Assembly (NCBI GenBank): GCA_028686135.1 | Contig: JAQUCP010000009.1 | Span: forward strand, 1 to 64,000 | Source: UBA12481 sp012523435 | GTDB taxonomy: Bacteria > Bacteroidota > Bacteroidia > Bacteroidales > UBA12481 | DNA length: 64,000 nucleotides | Reading direction: 5' to 3' | Shown here: piece by piece, positions 6,995 through 15,334 of the stretch | How the letters are laid out: each line of letters begins with the position of its first letter | How positions within the stretch are numbered: position 1 is the stretch's first letter | Translations under genes and position numbers: made by a program | Notes under the pieces: generated by a model | Told to the model about the DNA's origin: nothing | Databases searched by the model: none | The model's input: the letters and a program-made list of their open reading frames with translations, nothing else

Positions 6995-8661
6995 TTACTT
7001 TTTAGTCCGGAAGGATACGGGGTAAGGATTCATGCTATAACCCGTTTTGGATCTGAAGGATCTACCCGTAAAGACCATCTCATAATCTTTACCCGGCTTG
7101 AGCGCAACCATGAGGATCAGGGTCTGCTTGTCCTCCGAAAATGCGATATCACTCACTTCCGGAAATGCTTCCATCCCTTTTTCTCCTGTATTGATCGAAT
7201 AGCCTTCTCCGGTTAGGGGTTGATCAAAAATGAATTCGATCTTTTTGATGGTTGGATCTACCTGCTGATCTCCATTGGCAAACGGCTTGATCTCAATAAT
7301 TTTAGGTCTTCTTTTGTCGATTTCGGCAGTCAAGTGATCGACATTGCTGGCCACCTTCTCAAAAAACGCAGCCAGCGGCGGCATATAGCTCTCCAGAGTA
7401 GGGTAGGTATCACGTTTCTGATCATAACGTTCGAGCTCTTCTACCAATTCCTTAGTCCAAAGAAACCCCCGATCAATTTGTGTGATGGTCTCCTGAGTAA
7501 TACTCTGAGGATCGAAATTATGGTCGATCATGTACTTGATCACGGCTGCCCTAACCACGGATTCGTTCGTCATAAAAAGCCAGCTGGGGTAAGCCTGGCG
7601 ACTCATTTGTTCGGCCACTGGAACGAATAGCTGTTCACAGGCAGGCTTCAGATCATCCTGATATTGCTCAACCAAATGATTGACAAAGGAGTGGTTAAAC
7701 TCATGGATCATGGTGGGCAGATAGCCATCTTTCTGGTAGATTGGCATTCCCTCCGGATCAACGGTCCAGGTTCCCATCACTGCGTAAACGATCTCTTCAC
7801 CTTCCGGAGTGATCCGTTTAACGCCATAGTTAGCTCCGCCATTTCCCAACCCGATCACGATGCTAAAGTGACCTTTGGGCTGTGTTCCGTAGAATCGCTT
7901 GTACCAATCGAGATCCAGCTCGTCGTACACCACCAGAAATCGTTTGACAGCCACCTCGTACAAGTCTTGATTGGCTTCAAAAAAGGTCGCACAATCGGCA
8001 TCGACATAAAATTGGTTGAGCAATTTCAAAAATTCGGTGGCTTTCTCTTTTCCCCATCGTGCCTCCGGGATTTTATCAGTAAACGGCACGATAGGCTCCA
8101 TCTGCGGTGGGGGCGTAATGTTGAGGGCCATCTGCATCACCGCGTCAAACATTACCCCGTTCTCTTTCAGGTCAGTATTAATGTAGCGGATTAGTGGGTG
8201 ATCTTTGTGGGCTTCGAAGTGTTTCTTGATGCGCTCTACGTAAAGCGAGAACATCTCCATATTGTATTCGGGATTTCCGGCCAGGCGAAATACCAGACTC
8301 AGGAGCTCAACGCGCTGATCAACAACTGGTTTTGCCAGCATTGGAGTGGGTTGAGCGTNNNNNNNNNNNNNNNNNNNNNNNNNNNNNNNNNNNNNNNNNN
8401 NNNNNNNNNNNNNNNNNNNNNNNNNNNNNNNNNNNNNNNNNNNNNNNNNNNNNNNNNNCGCTCTACGTAAAGCGAGAACATCTCCATATTGTATTCGGGA
8501 TTTCCGGCCAGGCGAAATACCAGACTCAGGAGCTCAACGCGCTGATCAACAACTGGTTTTGCCAGCATTGGAGTGGGTTGAGCGTTCGTCATACCGAACG
8601 TGGCAAAACAAAAAAGGGCTACAAAAAAGATGGCCCTGAGGTGAAGTTTTTTTACCATCAT
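6995..8661 (-). CDS. Secreted DUF4932-like protein with HExxH motif and Ig-like tail (interrupted by a false gap)
   Basis: The gene is split by 100 N (8359-8458) whose flanks repeat the same 127 bp (8232-8358 and 8459-8585). Removing one repeat copy and the N run leaves 1440 nt in frame, a 479-aa protein with start ATG at 8661. A signal peptide ends near TNA-Q. HEFNH (codons at 7691-7705) followed by another His is a zinc-metallopeptidase-type motif, as in the DUF4932 family. The last 90 or so residues look like a bacterial Ig-like domain that starts after IIEIKPFANG. The ATG overlaps the stop of the SMP-30 gene (ATGA), so the two are coupled. The family name is from memory; peptidase activity is inferred. 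Confidence 0.8.
8232..8358. repeat. 127-bp contig-end overlap, left copy (assembly artefact)
   Basis: Identical to 8459-8585 and directly abutting the N gap. The length of 127 matches a common maximum assembler k-mer, and joining the copies restores one open frame. Confidence 0.93.
8359..8458. other. Scaffold gap of 100 N (probably false)
   Basis: Exactly 100 N, the default placeholder. Because both sides carry the same 127 bp, the contigs overlap and there is most likely no missing sequence here. Confidence 0.95.
8459..8585. repeat. 127-bp contig-end overlap, right copy (assembly artefact)
   Basis: Second copy of 8232-8358. See the left copy for the reasoning. Confidence 0.93.
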
Positions 8662-9566
8662 ATTGGTTTGTTTTTGTTTGTTATAAAGACTGATTCCATG
8701 CGCATCCGGTAGATTCCTGTGGAAGCTGTGATGTAGAGATCCCGGCCGTTTTCCCCGCCAAAACAGACATTCGAGGTCCACGATTCCGGCACCGGGATGT
8801 TGCCAAGCAGACGGCCACGGTGGTTGAATACCGTGACTCCCTGGCCCGTGAGGTACAGATTTCCTTTACGATCCAGGGTCATCCCATCGGAGCCAAGTTC
8901 ACAAAAGAGACTTTTATTGGTCAGGCTACCATCGGGGCGGATGTGAAACCGCCAGGTTTTATTATCGCCGATATCGGCAACATACAGGTGATGGCCATCC
9001 GGTGAGCCCACGATGCCGTTTGGCTGGATCATATCGTTCACTTCCCTGACCAGCTCGCCAGTTGTAGGATGATACCGATAAACACCCCGGAGCTCCTGTG
9101 GCTCTTCGGTATGGCTCCACCAGGGCCGGGGGTACCACGGGTCGGTGAGATAAACCACGCCTTTATTGCTGATCCAAAGGTCATTAGGGCCGTTAAGATT
9201 TTTATCCTGATAGGCTAGTTTTATAACCTCTAACGTACCATCAGTGGCTATTTTCCAGAGGGCGTTCTGTTCATCGGCACAGGCCCAAAGGTTGCCCTTT
9301 TGATCGAAATAGAGACCGTTTGATCGTCCTGAAGGCTGGCGGAAGGTGGTCAGCTTCCCATCCTGGGCCAGTAGTAGGATTCGGTCGTTGGGCTGATCAG
9401 TGAAGTAGATATTCCCTTTTTGGTCAGCCGCCGGGCCTTCGGTAAAGAGGAAGGTGTCAGCCAGGCACTCCAGTTGTGCCCCAGGCTGGATTAGTCGATC
9501 GAGACCTGCCGGTCGTTGACAGAATGCTAATAGGGTGGTAATCAAGATCATGACCGAGATCTTCAT
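8658..9566 (-). CDS. SMP-30/gluconolactonase-like beta-propeller protein
   Basis: A 302-aa six-bladed-propeller protein of the SMP-30/gluconolaconase/LRE type. Blades are marked by FTEGPAADQKGNIYFTDQ, NGLYFDQKGNLWACAD, LNGPNDLWISNKGVVYLTD, QPNGIVGSPDGHHLYVAD and SDGMTLDRKGNLYLTG; the Glu of TEGP, the Asn of GPND and an Asp of SPDG correspond to family metal ligands. The N-terminus (ILITTLLAFCQ) is a signal, perhaps a lipoprotein signal with an unusual residue before Cys. The likely activity is hydrolysis of a sugar lactone outside the cytoplasm. It follows the aldo/keto reductase gene by 8 bases and overlaps the next gene by ATGA, so all three are likely cotranscribed. Confidence 0.88.
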   Translation of the reverse strand: MKISVMILITTLLAFCQRPAGLDRLIQPGAQLECLADTFLFTEGPAADQKGNIYFTDQPNDRILLLAQDGKLTTFRQPSGRSNGLYFDQKGNLWACADEQNALWKIATDGTLEVIKLAYQDKNLNGPNDLWISNKGVVYLTDPWYPRPWWSHTEEPQELRGVYRYHPTTGELVREVNDMIQPNGIVGSPDGHHLYVADIGDNKTWRFHIRPDGSLTNKSLFCELGSDGMTLDRKGNLYLTGQGVTVFNHRGRLLGNIPVPESWTSNVCFGGENGRDLYITASTGIYRMRMESVFITNKNKPI

Positions 9567-9574
9567 GGGACGCC

Positions 9575-10498
9575 TTACTTTTTCTGCAGCACGGTTAGGG
9601 CACGGCGCATACGTTCCAGATAGTCATCGATTTGTTCAGGTTTCTCAAATCCCACGATGATCATGTCCACCGTGCCCAATCCCAGGACAAACCGGACTGA
9701 TTCATCAATTTTTGCCGGATCCTTGCTGTGTTTGCCGTTGGCGATCAGCTTCATGCCGATAACTCCCTGGCCGGCTTTATGTAGTTTTTCGATCACCGGG
9801 GTGACCCTGGCTGGGTCGTGATGATCCATTGCATCGCCAAAAGCATTGATTCTGACGTGGGTTACATCAACCCATTTGCTAGCTGCCGCAGCTTCCAGGG
9901 CACCGAGCGAATGGATCGATGCCCCGTGAGCGCGGATAATATTTTTTTGCTTCAGCTTTTCCATGATATCCATCTGCTTCCGGTAGGTGGTGGTCCACTC
10001 CGGATCAGTCATGGCATGAATCTGAACCAGATCGATATAGTCGGTGTTCAACTCCTTCCGAAAACGTTCAATGGAGATGTCCGCATCAGGTCGCTCTTTC
10101 TCGGGCAACCCGCCGGCATCAAGCCGGATCTTGGTACAGATTACATAGCTTTCGCGTGGATAAGGCTTCAATGCCGCAGCCAAATACGGATGCGTTCCGT
10201 AAGTGTCGGAACAATCGAAAAACCGGATCCCCTTTTCATAAGCTTCGCGGATCATAGATTCAGCTACCCCGGCGCGTGTGATGGCTGAGGAACGATTGTA
10301 GCCGCTAAATCCGGTTCCCATACCCAGCAGGGTGGTCCGAATACCTGTCTTGCCTAAAGAAACCATTTGCAGGGGATCGGTGGAAGAGCTCAACCAATCA
10401 CTGGTAAGAGCTAAAACCGACCGACTAGTCAATAAAACTCCTGCACCTGCTCCTAGGGCAGTGATAAAGCTACGACGCGACAGGTTTGGTTTGGTCAT
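9575..10498 (-). CDS. Aldo/keto reductase with Tat signal
   Basis: A 307-aa aldo/keto reductase. The N-terminus carries a twin-arginine motif, SRRSFITALG, followed by a hydrophobic stretch, so it is predicted to be folded with its cofactor in the cytoplasm and exported by Tat. The barrel shows DCSDTYG (Asp and Tyr of the catalytic tetrad), CTKIR (Lys) and QIHAMTD (His). The substrate is not evident. Its place just before a lactonase-like gene suggests both act on an exported sugar derivative, which is inference. Confidence 0.88.
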   Translation of the reverse strand: MTKPNLSRRSFITALGAGAGVLLTSRSVLALTSDWLSSSTDPLQMVSLGKTGIRTTLLGMGTGFSGYNRSSAITRAGVAESMIREAYEKGIRFFDCSDTYGTHPYLAAALKPYPRESYVICTKIRLDAGGLPEKERPDADISIERFRKELNTDYIDLVQIHAMTDPEWTTTYRKQMDIMEKLKQKNIIRAHGASIHSLGALEAAAASKWVDVTHVRINAFGDAMDHHDPARVTPVIEKLHKAGQGVIGMKLIANGKHSKDPAKIDESVRFVLGLGTVDMIIVGFEKPEQIDDYLERMRRALTVLQKK

Positions 10499-10527
10499 GG
10501 TTTTAGATGTTATTAAGAGAGAGCGCT

Positions 10528-11322
10528 TTACTGCTCTCCCTGCGTGTTTGGATCAATAAGTTCTTTTATGCCTTGCTGTGCGTTATGGTAATCTTCCTCG
10601 GTTAATCCTCGTTCTTGCATAGCACGGCTCTCGCATCGACTGCAAAGTTCAGTAATATTTTTCAGCTCTCTGGCCTGCGCTACGGTTCCTTCGAAAATTT
10701 CAGAGGTTTTGTTCGTATTAATATATGAACAGTCGCTGTAGATGTGATACACCGTACCCGACTTGGTCCAGTACACAAAGTTCCTTCCTTCGTTCAGCCA
10801 TTCAACCCTTTCGGTCTGCTCGGTGTACTCCTCAATGGAGGGTGGATTAAAATCTACACCCACTAGTCCGGCAATGACTAGTGCTGCACCAGCAATCCCT
10901 CCAAGAATGCCCTTTTGCTTGCCGCTCAGGTTCTTGTTTGTCAGGATTACAATGATCAAGGGAAGGAAAGCGATTACCGCTACAACCAGCCCTAACTGGC
11001 TTTTCATGAAGAATTTGAACTTCTGCTTCTTCGTGGGTGGATCATAACGGTTGGAGCTTTTCCACAAGATCGAACCGATGATGGCCAATGCCAGATCAAC
11101 GGCGATCAAAATAATAATCAGGGTCATGTCGATAGGGGGCCGGAATAACAGTGTAATGGCAAAAAGCTGAGCCCCGATAGCCAGCAACCATAAAATTCCG
11201 GCAAAAACCCGATGCTTGGTAGCCCTTTTCTTACTTTCCGGGTTGGCTACGAAAATGCTCCTAACTGGTTCTTCAGCAGGGCTGTTTCCACCTACCCGGG
11301 TGATTTTCTTTTCTGTTTCCAT
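10528..11322 (-). CDS. Four-helix membrane protein with a Cys/His-rich C-terminal domain
   Basis: A 264-aa protein that I do not recognise. After a polar N-terminus (about 37 residues) come about four hydrophobic segments (GILWLLAIGAQLFAITLLF, MTLIIILIAVDLALAIIGS, LGLVVAVIAFLPLIIVIL, ILGGIAGAALVIAGLVGV), then a soluble C-terminal domain. That domain reads YWTKSGTVYHIYSDCSYI ... LCSRCESR; the His-x4-Cys and Cys-x2-Cys pairs look like a small zinc-binding fold, similar in style to domains that recur in envelope and nuclease-associated proteins. It is on the same strand as the reductase, 29 bp upstream. A weak -7-like TATATTAG lies in its upstream gap (11323-11475). Confidence 0.75.
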   Translation of the reverse strand: METEKKITRVGGNSPAEEPVRSIFVANPESKKRATKHRVFAGILWLLAIGAQLFAITLLFRPPIDMTLIIILIAVDLALAIIGSILWKSSNRYDPPTKKQKFKFFMKSQLGLVVAVIAFLPLIIVILTNKNLSGKQKGILGGIAGAALVIAGLVGVDFNPPSIEEYTEQTERVEWLNEGRNFVYWTKSGTVYHIYSDCSYINTNKTSEIFEGTVAQARELKNITELCSRCESRAMQERGLTEEDYHNAQQGIKELIDPNTQGEQ

Positions 11323-11475
11323 AAAAAATCCTTAGATTTAGTTAGACTCTGTCCTAATATAGTATGAAATTGTCGAATTGAAGATTTATTTATCAAAAAT
11401 TGTTGAACAGCAGATCATTTTGTCAAATAGTTTCTGACTAGAACAAGAAATGACCCGCAAAGTTCATCCAGCGGT

Positions 11476-12189
11476 TTATTTTCCTTCGGATTGGTTTCTC
11501 TCTTTTAAATCCATATTTTCTGCTATTCTAAGGAGGTTGTGGGTGTCAATAATATTGACAATGAAAAGGATGATACAAACCAAGAGTGCAAAATAGCGAA
11601 TGGAGTCTGGAAGCAGCAGTTCCGTGATTAGAACTAAAATGAGGACAATCCTGACCTCAGTTGGACCAACTTTAAAGAAATCGATGGAATAATTGCCGGT
11701 GAGGCGGAGTCGCATGAGGGCAACAATCATTTCCCAGCCGTACATGACCACAAATCCGTATCCGATCAGTTCCCATACTCCTTCGGCATAGACGATAAAT
11801 CCTACGCCGATCAGAATGATCCCGATCCAGTCGATGGTGATATCCAATGTAAATCCATACAGCTTTTTTGGGCGGTTCCGGTAGTAGGCCAGTCGGCCAT
11901 CCAGTGAGTCGCCAAACCAGTTAATGACAAATCCCGGAATGCCAAGCAGAAGGTAGTTCCGATCGATGAAGGTTGCCAGTAAAAAGCTGATCATCACAAT
12001 GATATTACCAATGAGACCGATGCCGGTCAGCATGTTGGAGGTCATCCATTGGGGTATCCGCTGAACTAAATAGATGATCAGGTTACGTTCACCCGTTCTC
12101 AACAGGTTAGTTCTTGTGCGGTCGTGACTGATGAGTTCGACTAATCGCTTCTTCTCATTCGAGTGGGGCTTCCGGTTGAGTGTTTTCAT
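11476..12189 (-). CDS. CDP-alcohol phosphatidyltransferase family protein, variant motif
   Basis: A 237-aa integral membrane enzyme with about six helices that would move a phosphatidyl or phospho-alcohol group from a CDP-linked donor to an alcohol acceptor. The signature is present in altered form: GDSLDGRLAYYRN ... YGFTLDITIDW, giving the four Asp residues and both Gly, but the Arg of the usual AR is Tyr and the spacer to the second Gly is nine rather than eight. The GRLAYYRN form seems to mark a Bacteroidota subgroup. Its start overlaps the acyltransferase stop by ATGA, so the two are translated together and probably act on one lipid. Confidence 0.85.
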   Translation of the reverse strand: MKTLNRKPHSNEKKRLVELISHDRTRTNLLRTGERNLIIYLVQRIPQWMTSNMLTGIGLIGNIIVMISFLLATFIDRNYLLLGIPGFVINWFGDSLDGRLAYYRNRPKKLYGFTLDITIDWIGIILIGVGFIVYAEGVWELIGYGFVVMYGWEMIVALMRLRLTGNYSIDFFKVGPTEVRIVLILVLITELLLPDSIRYFALLVCIILFIVNIIDTHNLLRIAENMDLKERNQSEGK

Positions 12190-13061
12190 GGCGACAGGAT
12201 ATTGTTCAGATCAGAACGCGGAATAAAGTTTTCCGGAAGAGGCATTTCATAGACTGATTTTCTAAGAAATGCACCAAAAGAGGCGGGGGTAGTATATTGT
12301 TTCTGCTCTTCCACCGACAGGATCTCTCCAATGCCAATACGGGTTAACCGGTTACTTTTGTTGAAGACCTCCGAAGGAACGCGGAGTACCCGGATCCTCC
12401 AGTTCAGCAAGCCAAGCATATAGTAGAACGCCGAGTTACCGTCAAAAAACCGTATCGGTAAGATTGGAACCTTCACCCGGTGGATCAGATGAAGAATCGA
12501 CTCCTGCCATTTGCGGTCGCGAACACGCCCCTCAAGCAGGCTCAGGTCTGATACAGCACCGGAAGGAAAGAACCCCACCGGATGTCCCTCGCGCAGGTGT
12601 GCTAGTGTTTTTCGGATGCCATTCATGCTGGCCGCGGTGATCCCCTTCTTGAAATTCCCTGTTGGAGTTACGGAAATGAAGTTATCCGCCAAGGTTTTGA
12701 TCAATAAGAGGATCTCATTAACCATCAACCTAAAATCGGGTCGGAGACCAGCCATCAGATCAATCAGAATAACCCCATCGAGCCCCCCATATGGGTGGTT
12801 GGCAATGGTTATAAACGAGCCCTCGGGGAGCTTGGTGAGATGATCCGGGTTTCCGATCATATAGTTGACACCCAGGTCGTTAAGCAGCCCCTGGGTAAAC
12901 TCGGCACCGGTTAAATGGCCCGAATTGTGATAGATCTGGTTGATTTTATCAATGGCCAGAAACTTCATGATGGCCTGGGCTAGGTGATTGCCCAGTTTAC
13001 CCTTGAATACCGGCGAGAGCGACTCAAAATGATGTAGGTCCACAACCTTCATAACACCCAA
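12186..13061 (-). CDS. Lysophospholipid/aminolipid acyltransferase (PlsC superfamily, GlsA/hemolysin-like)
   Basis: A 291-aa acyltransferase. The catalytic block is ITIANHPYGGLDGV, the NHPxGGLDG form seen in Bacteroidota hemolysin/OlsA-GlsA-like O-acyltransferases rather than the NHxSxxD of ordinary PlsC. FFPSGAVSDLS is the substrate-binding block, and VKVPILPIRF follows. GlsA-type enzymes add the second acyl chain to glycine or ornithine lipids, so an aminolipid substrate is possible, though a lysophosphatidate role cannot be excluded. It is coupled to a CDP-alcohol transferase by a 4-nt overlap. Confidence 0.85.
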   Translation of the reverse strand: MGVMKVVDLHHFESLSPVFKGKLGNHLAQAIMKFLAIDKINQIYHNSGHLTGAEFTQGLLNDLGVNYMIGNPDHLTKLPEGSFITIANHPYGGLDGVILIDLMAGLRPDFRLMVNEILLLIKTLADNFISVTPTGNFKKGITAASMNGIRKTLAHLREGHPVGFFPSGAVSDLSLLEGRVRDRKWQESILHLIHRVKVPILPIRFFDGNSAFYYMLGLLNWRIRVLRVPSEVFNKSNRLTRIGIGEILSVEEQKQYTTPASFGAFLRKSVYEMPLPENFIPRSDLNNILSP

Positions 13062-13152
13062 AAATCACCCGTTTAAACAACAAAGGAGATACTAAAGTAA
13101 TCTCTTCTTTTGATTTTTTCATGGTGGCCCTGTGCGACGGGTACATTTTCCA

Positions 13153-13160
13153 TATCTTTG
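13153..13160 (+). promoter_or_regulatory. -7 promoter element for the PKD lipoprotein gene
   Basis: TATCTTTG fits TAnnTTTG, predicts a start near 13167 and an RNA leader of about 19 nt. The -33 position reads CTGT, a weak match. Confidence 0.5.
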
Positions 13161-13185
13161 TTTTTTAACCATTAAATCAGGATAG

Positions 13186-14742
13186 ATGAAAAAGAGATGT
13201 TCCATTAACTTCAGCCTGATTACCCTTTCCATGATTTTGGCGGTGTTGGTTGCGGCTTGTCGCCCGGAACCAAACACCAAGCCTATTGCCGATTTTTCCA
13301 TGACCCCCACGCAAGGGACTACCCAAACCGTTTTTACCTTTGATGCTTCTACCTCAAGTGATTTGGAGGACCCCATCGATGCGCTGGAGGTTCGGTGGGA
13401 TTGGGAGTCTGATTCCATCTTCGATACAGAATTCAGTACAACTAAGATCATTCAACATCAGTTTGAACAAGGCGCCACCTACTATGTGACGGTAGAGGTG
13501 AGAGACACAAAAGGCTCCACTGCCCGCTATACGGATTACGTCAAGGTCAACTGGCTAAACCGTCCACCAACCGCTTCCTTTGTGGTGACACCCTCTAGTG
13601 GTTTTCTCCAGGATGTTTTCCAATTTAATGCGTCGGCCTGTAGTGATGCCGAGGACCAAAATGCTACTCTCCGCGTCCGTTGGGACCTGGATGGTGATGG
13701 CACCTGGGATACCGAGTATTCGACCGAAAAGCTTGTGTCACATCAATATAGCACCCCGGGAACCTATACGGTTAAGCTGGAGGTGATCGATAGTGGCAAT
13801 GCGACCAATGAGGCTACCTATACCCTGGAGGTCGGCGAACTTAACAGCGCCCCGGAGCCGCCTACAACTCCGGACCCTGCTGATCAAAAGGTTGACCAAA
13901 GTACCTTGTGCACCCTGAAATGGACCTGCATCGACCCGGATGCTGATCAGCTGATGTTTGACGTCTATTTTGGGACATCCGCCAACCCACCCCGGGTGAA
14001 GGAGAATACTCTTGATTATCAGTATGTTTGTAGCGCTCTGGAGTATGGAACTACCTACTATTGGAAGGTCGTTGCCAAAGATCCATATGATCATGTGGTT
14101 AGCAGCCCTATCTGGAGTTTTACTACCGATTTGCCTGAGTATCAGATGGGTACTTTCGTCGACAGGCGAAACAATCGAACATACAAAACCGTCAACATCA
14201 ATGGTCAAATCTGGATGGCCGAAAACCTCGATATTGGCACGATGATTCATGGTAGCACAGGCGGCGATGATCGTAATGGTTACATGAGAAATAATAACAT
14301 CATTGAAAAGTACTGTTATCAGAACGATCCGGCTAACTGCGAATTATATGGCGGACTGTATCAATGGGATGAAGCCATGGGCTATAGCAAGCAGGAGGCG
14401 GTTACCGGTATTTGTCCGGAAGGATGGCATCTGCCTAATAACGCTGAATGGATCCAGCTGGCCCAAGCACTCGATCCGGTAAATGGAGAAAGTATGGCCG
14501 GCGATAAACTAATCCTGGGAAGTCGGTCGGGATTCCAAGCACTATTTGCCGGATATTTCATCTTCGCCGAGAGGAATTATTTCGATTTAGGCCAGGCGGC
14601 CTATTTCTGGACTTCCACCATCAATGAAGAATTTAACCATTTGTCGATTCTTCGCTCGATTTATAGAGAAAACCCACATCTTCAAAGAGATACGGGAAGA
14701 CAATACAATGGATTGCCCGTGCGGTGCATCAAAAATTATTAA
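13186..14742 (+). CDS. PKD-domain surface lipoprotein with Fib_succ_major domain
   Basis: A 518-aa lipoprotein: signal with lipobox LVAAC, then two PKD domains (each with the pattern ADFSMTP / ASFVVTP ... VRWDWESD / VRWDLDGDG ... HQF or HQY ... YYVTVEVRD / YTVKLEVID), a fibronectin-III-like domain ending TTYYWKVVAKDPYDH, and a C-terminal Fibrobacter-type major paralogous domain (GQIWMAENL ... CPEGWHLPNNAEW ... YNGLPVRCIK). Such proteins sit on the outer membrane and are linked to adhesion or polymer binding; the ligand is unknown. No type IX CTD is visible, since the lipid anchor replaces it. It is monocistronic or followed by ubiX 30 bp later. Confidence 0.9.
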   Translation: MKKRCSINFSLITLSMILAVLVAACRPEPNTKPIADFSMTPTQGTTQTVFTFDASTSSDLEDPIDALEVRWDWESDSIFDTEFSTTKIIQHQFEQGATYYVTVEVRDTKGSTARYTDYVKVNWLNRPPTASFVVTPSSGFLQDVFQFNASACSDAEDQNATLRVRWDLDGDGTWDTEYSTEKLVSHQYSTPGTYTVKLEVIDSGNATNEATYTLEVGELNSAPEPPTTPDPADQKVDQSTLCTLKWTCIDPDADQLMFDVYFGTSANPPRVKENTLDYQYVCSALEYGTTYYWKVVAKDPYDHVVSSPIWSFTTDLPEYQMGTFVDRRNNRTYKTVNINGQIWMAENLDIGTMIHGSTGGDDRNGYMRNNNIIEKYCYQNDPANCELYGGLYQWDEAMGYSKQEAVTGICPEGWHLPNNAEWIQLAQALDPVNGESMAGDKLILGSRSGFQALFAGYFIFAERNYFDLGQAAYFWTSTINEEFNHLSILRSIYRENPHLQRDTGRQYNGLPVRCIKNY

Positions 14743-14772
14743 TCACCGGATGAGCTTTGACGGCAGGACAGG

Positions 14773-15327
14773 ATGAAAATAATTGTGGCCATTACGGGTG
14801 CATCAGGAGCCAGCTATGCGCATCTGATGCTGAAGCGCTTGACGGAGTTGCAATATCGCTCCGAAGAGGTTGCTCTGGTGGTATCCCAAACGGCCGAAAA
14901 GGTATGGCGCTATGAACTTCCGGAAGAACCGCTGGAGCAGCATCCGTTCCAGCGACATGATCCGGAGAGTTTTTTCTCTCCCATTGCCAGCGGATCATCG
15001 GGCTACGATGCCATGATCATCATCCCTTGTACAGTTGGGACGCTCGGCAGGATTGCCGCCGGCACGGCTGAAGATCTTATCGCCAGAGCGGCTGATGTGA
15101 TGCTGAAAGAGCGCCGAAAACTGATTCTCGTGGTTCGTGAAGCTCCTTACAGCCTGATTCACCTGCGTAATATGGTCACAGTGACCGAAGCAGGCGCTAT
15201 CGTGATGCCTGCCAGTCCCTCGTTCTACCATCAGCCCCAAACTCTGGATGAAGCTGCTATGAGTGTGGTTAGGAGAGCCCTGGTATTAGCAGGAATCCAA
15301 GACCAGGATGTGCCATTTAACGGGTAA
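14773..15327 (+). CDS. ubiX: Flavin prenyltransferase UbiX
   Basis: A 184-aa flavoprotein that prenylates FMN to make the prFMN cofactor of UbiD-type decarboxylases. It begins MKIIVAITGASGASYA, the FMN-binding start of the family, and has the central CTVGTLGRIAAGTAEDLIARAADV block and the VVREAPYSLIHLRNM block that binds the dimethylallyl phosphate. Full length. No ubiD partner is in the window; it would serve quinone synthesis or another prFMN enzyme elsewhere. Its stop is 7 bp from the convergent comF gene. Confidence 0.95.
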   Translation: MKIIVAITGASGASYAHLMLKRLTELQYRSEEVALVVSQTAEKVWRYELPEEPLEQHPFQRHDPESFFSPIASGSSGYDAMIIIPCTVGTLGRIAAGTAEDLIARAADVMLKERRKLILVVREAPYSLIHLRNMVTVTEAGAIVMPASPSFYHQPQTLDEAAMSVVRRALVLAGIQDQDVPFNG

Positions 15328-15334
15328 CTAGCCC

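Noticed and set aside
7664..8194. Open frame of 176 codons on the plus strand inside the HEFNH gene
   Set aside because: Mirrors the codon bias of the real gene on the other strand and has no recognisable features.
8232..8585. A genuine 127-bp tandem duplication in the metalloprotein gene
   Set aside because: Identical copies abut a default 100-N gap and removal restores one frame; an assembly overlap explains it better.
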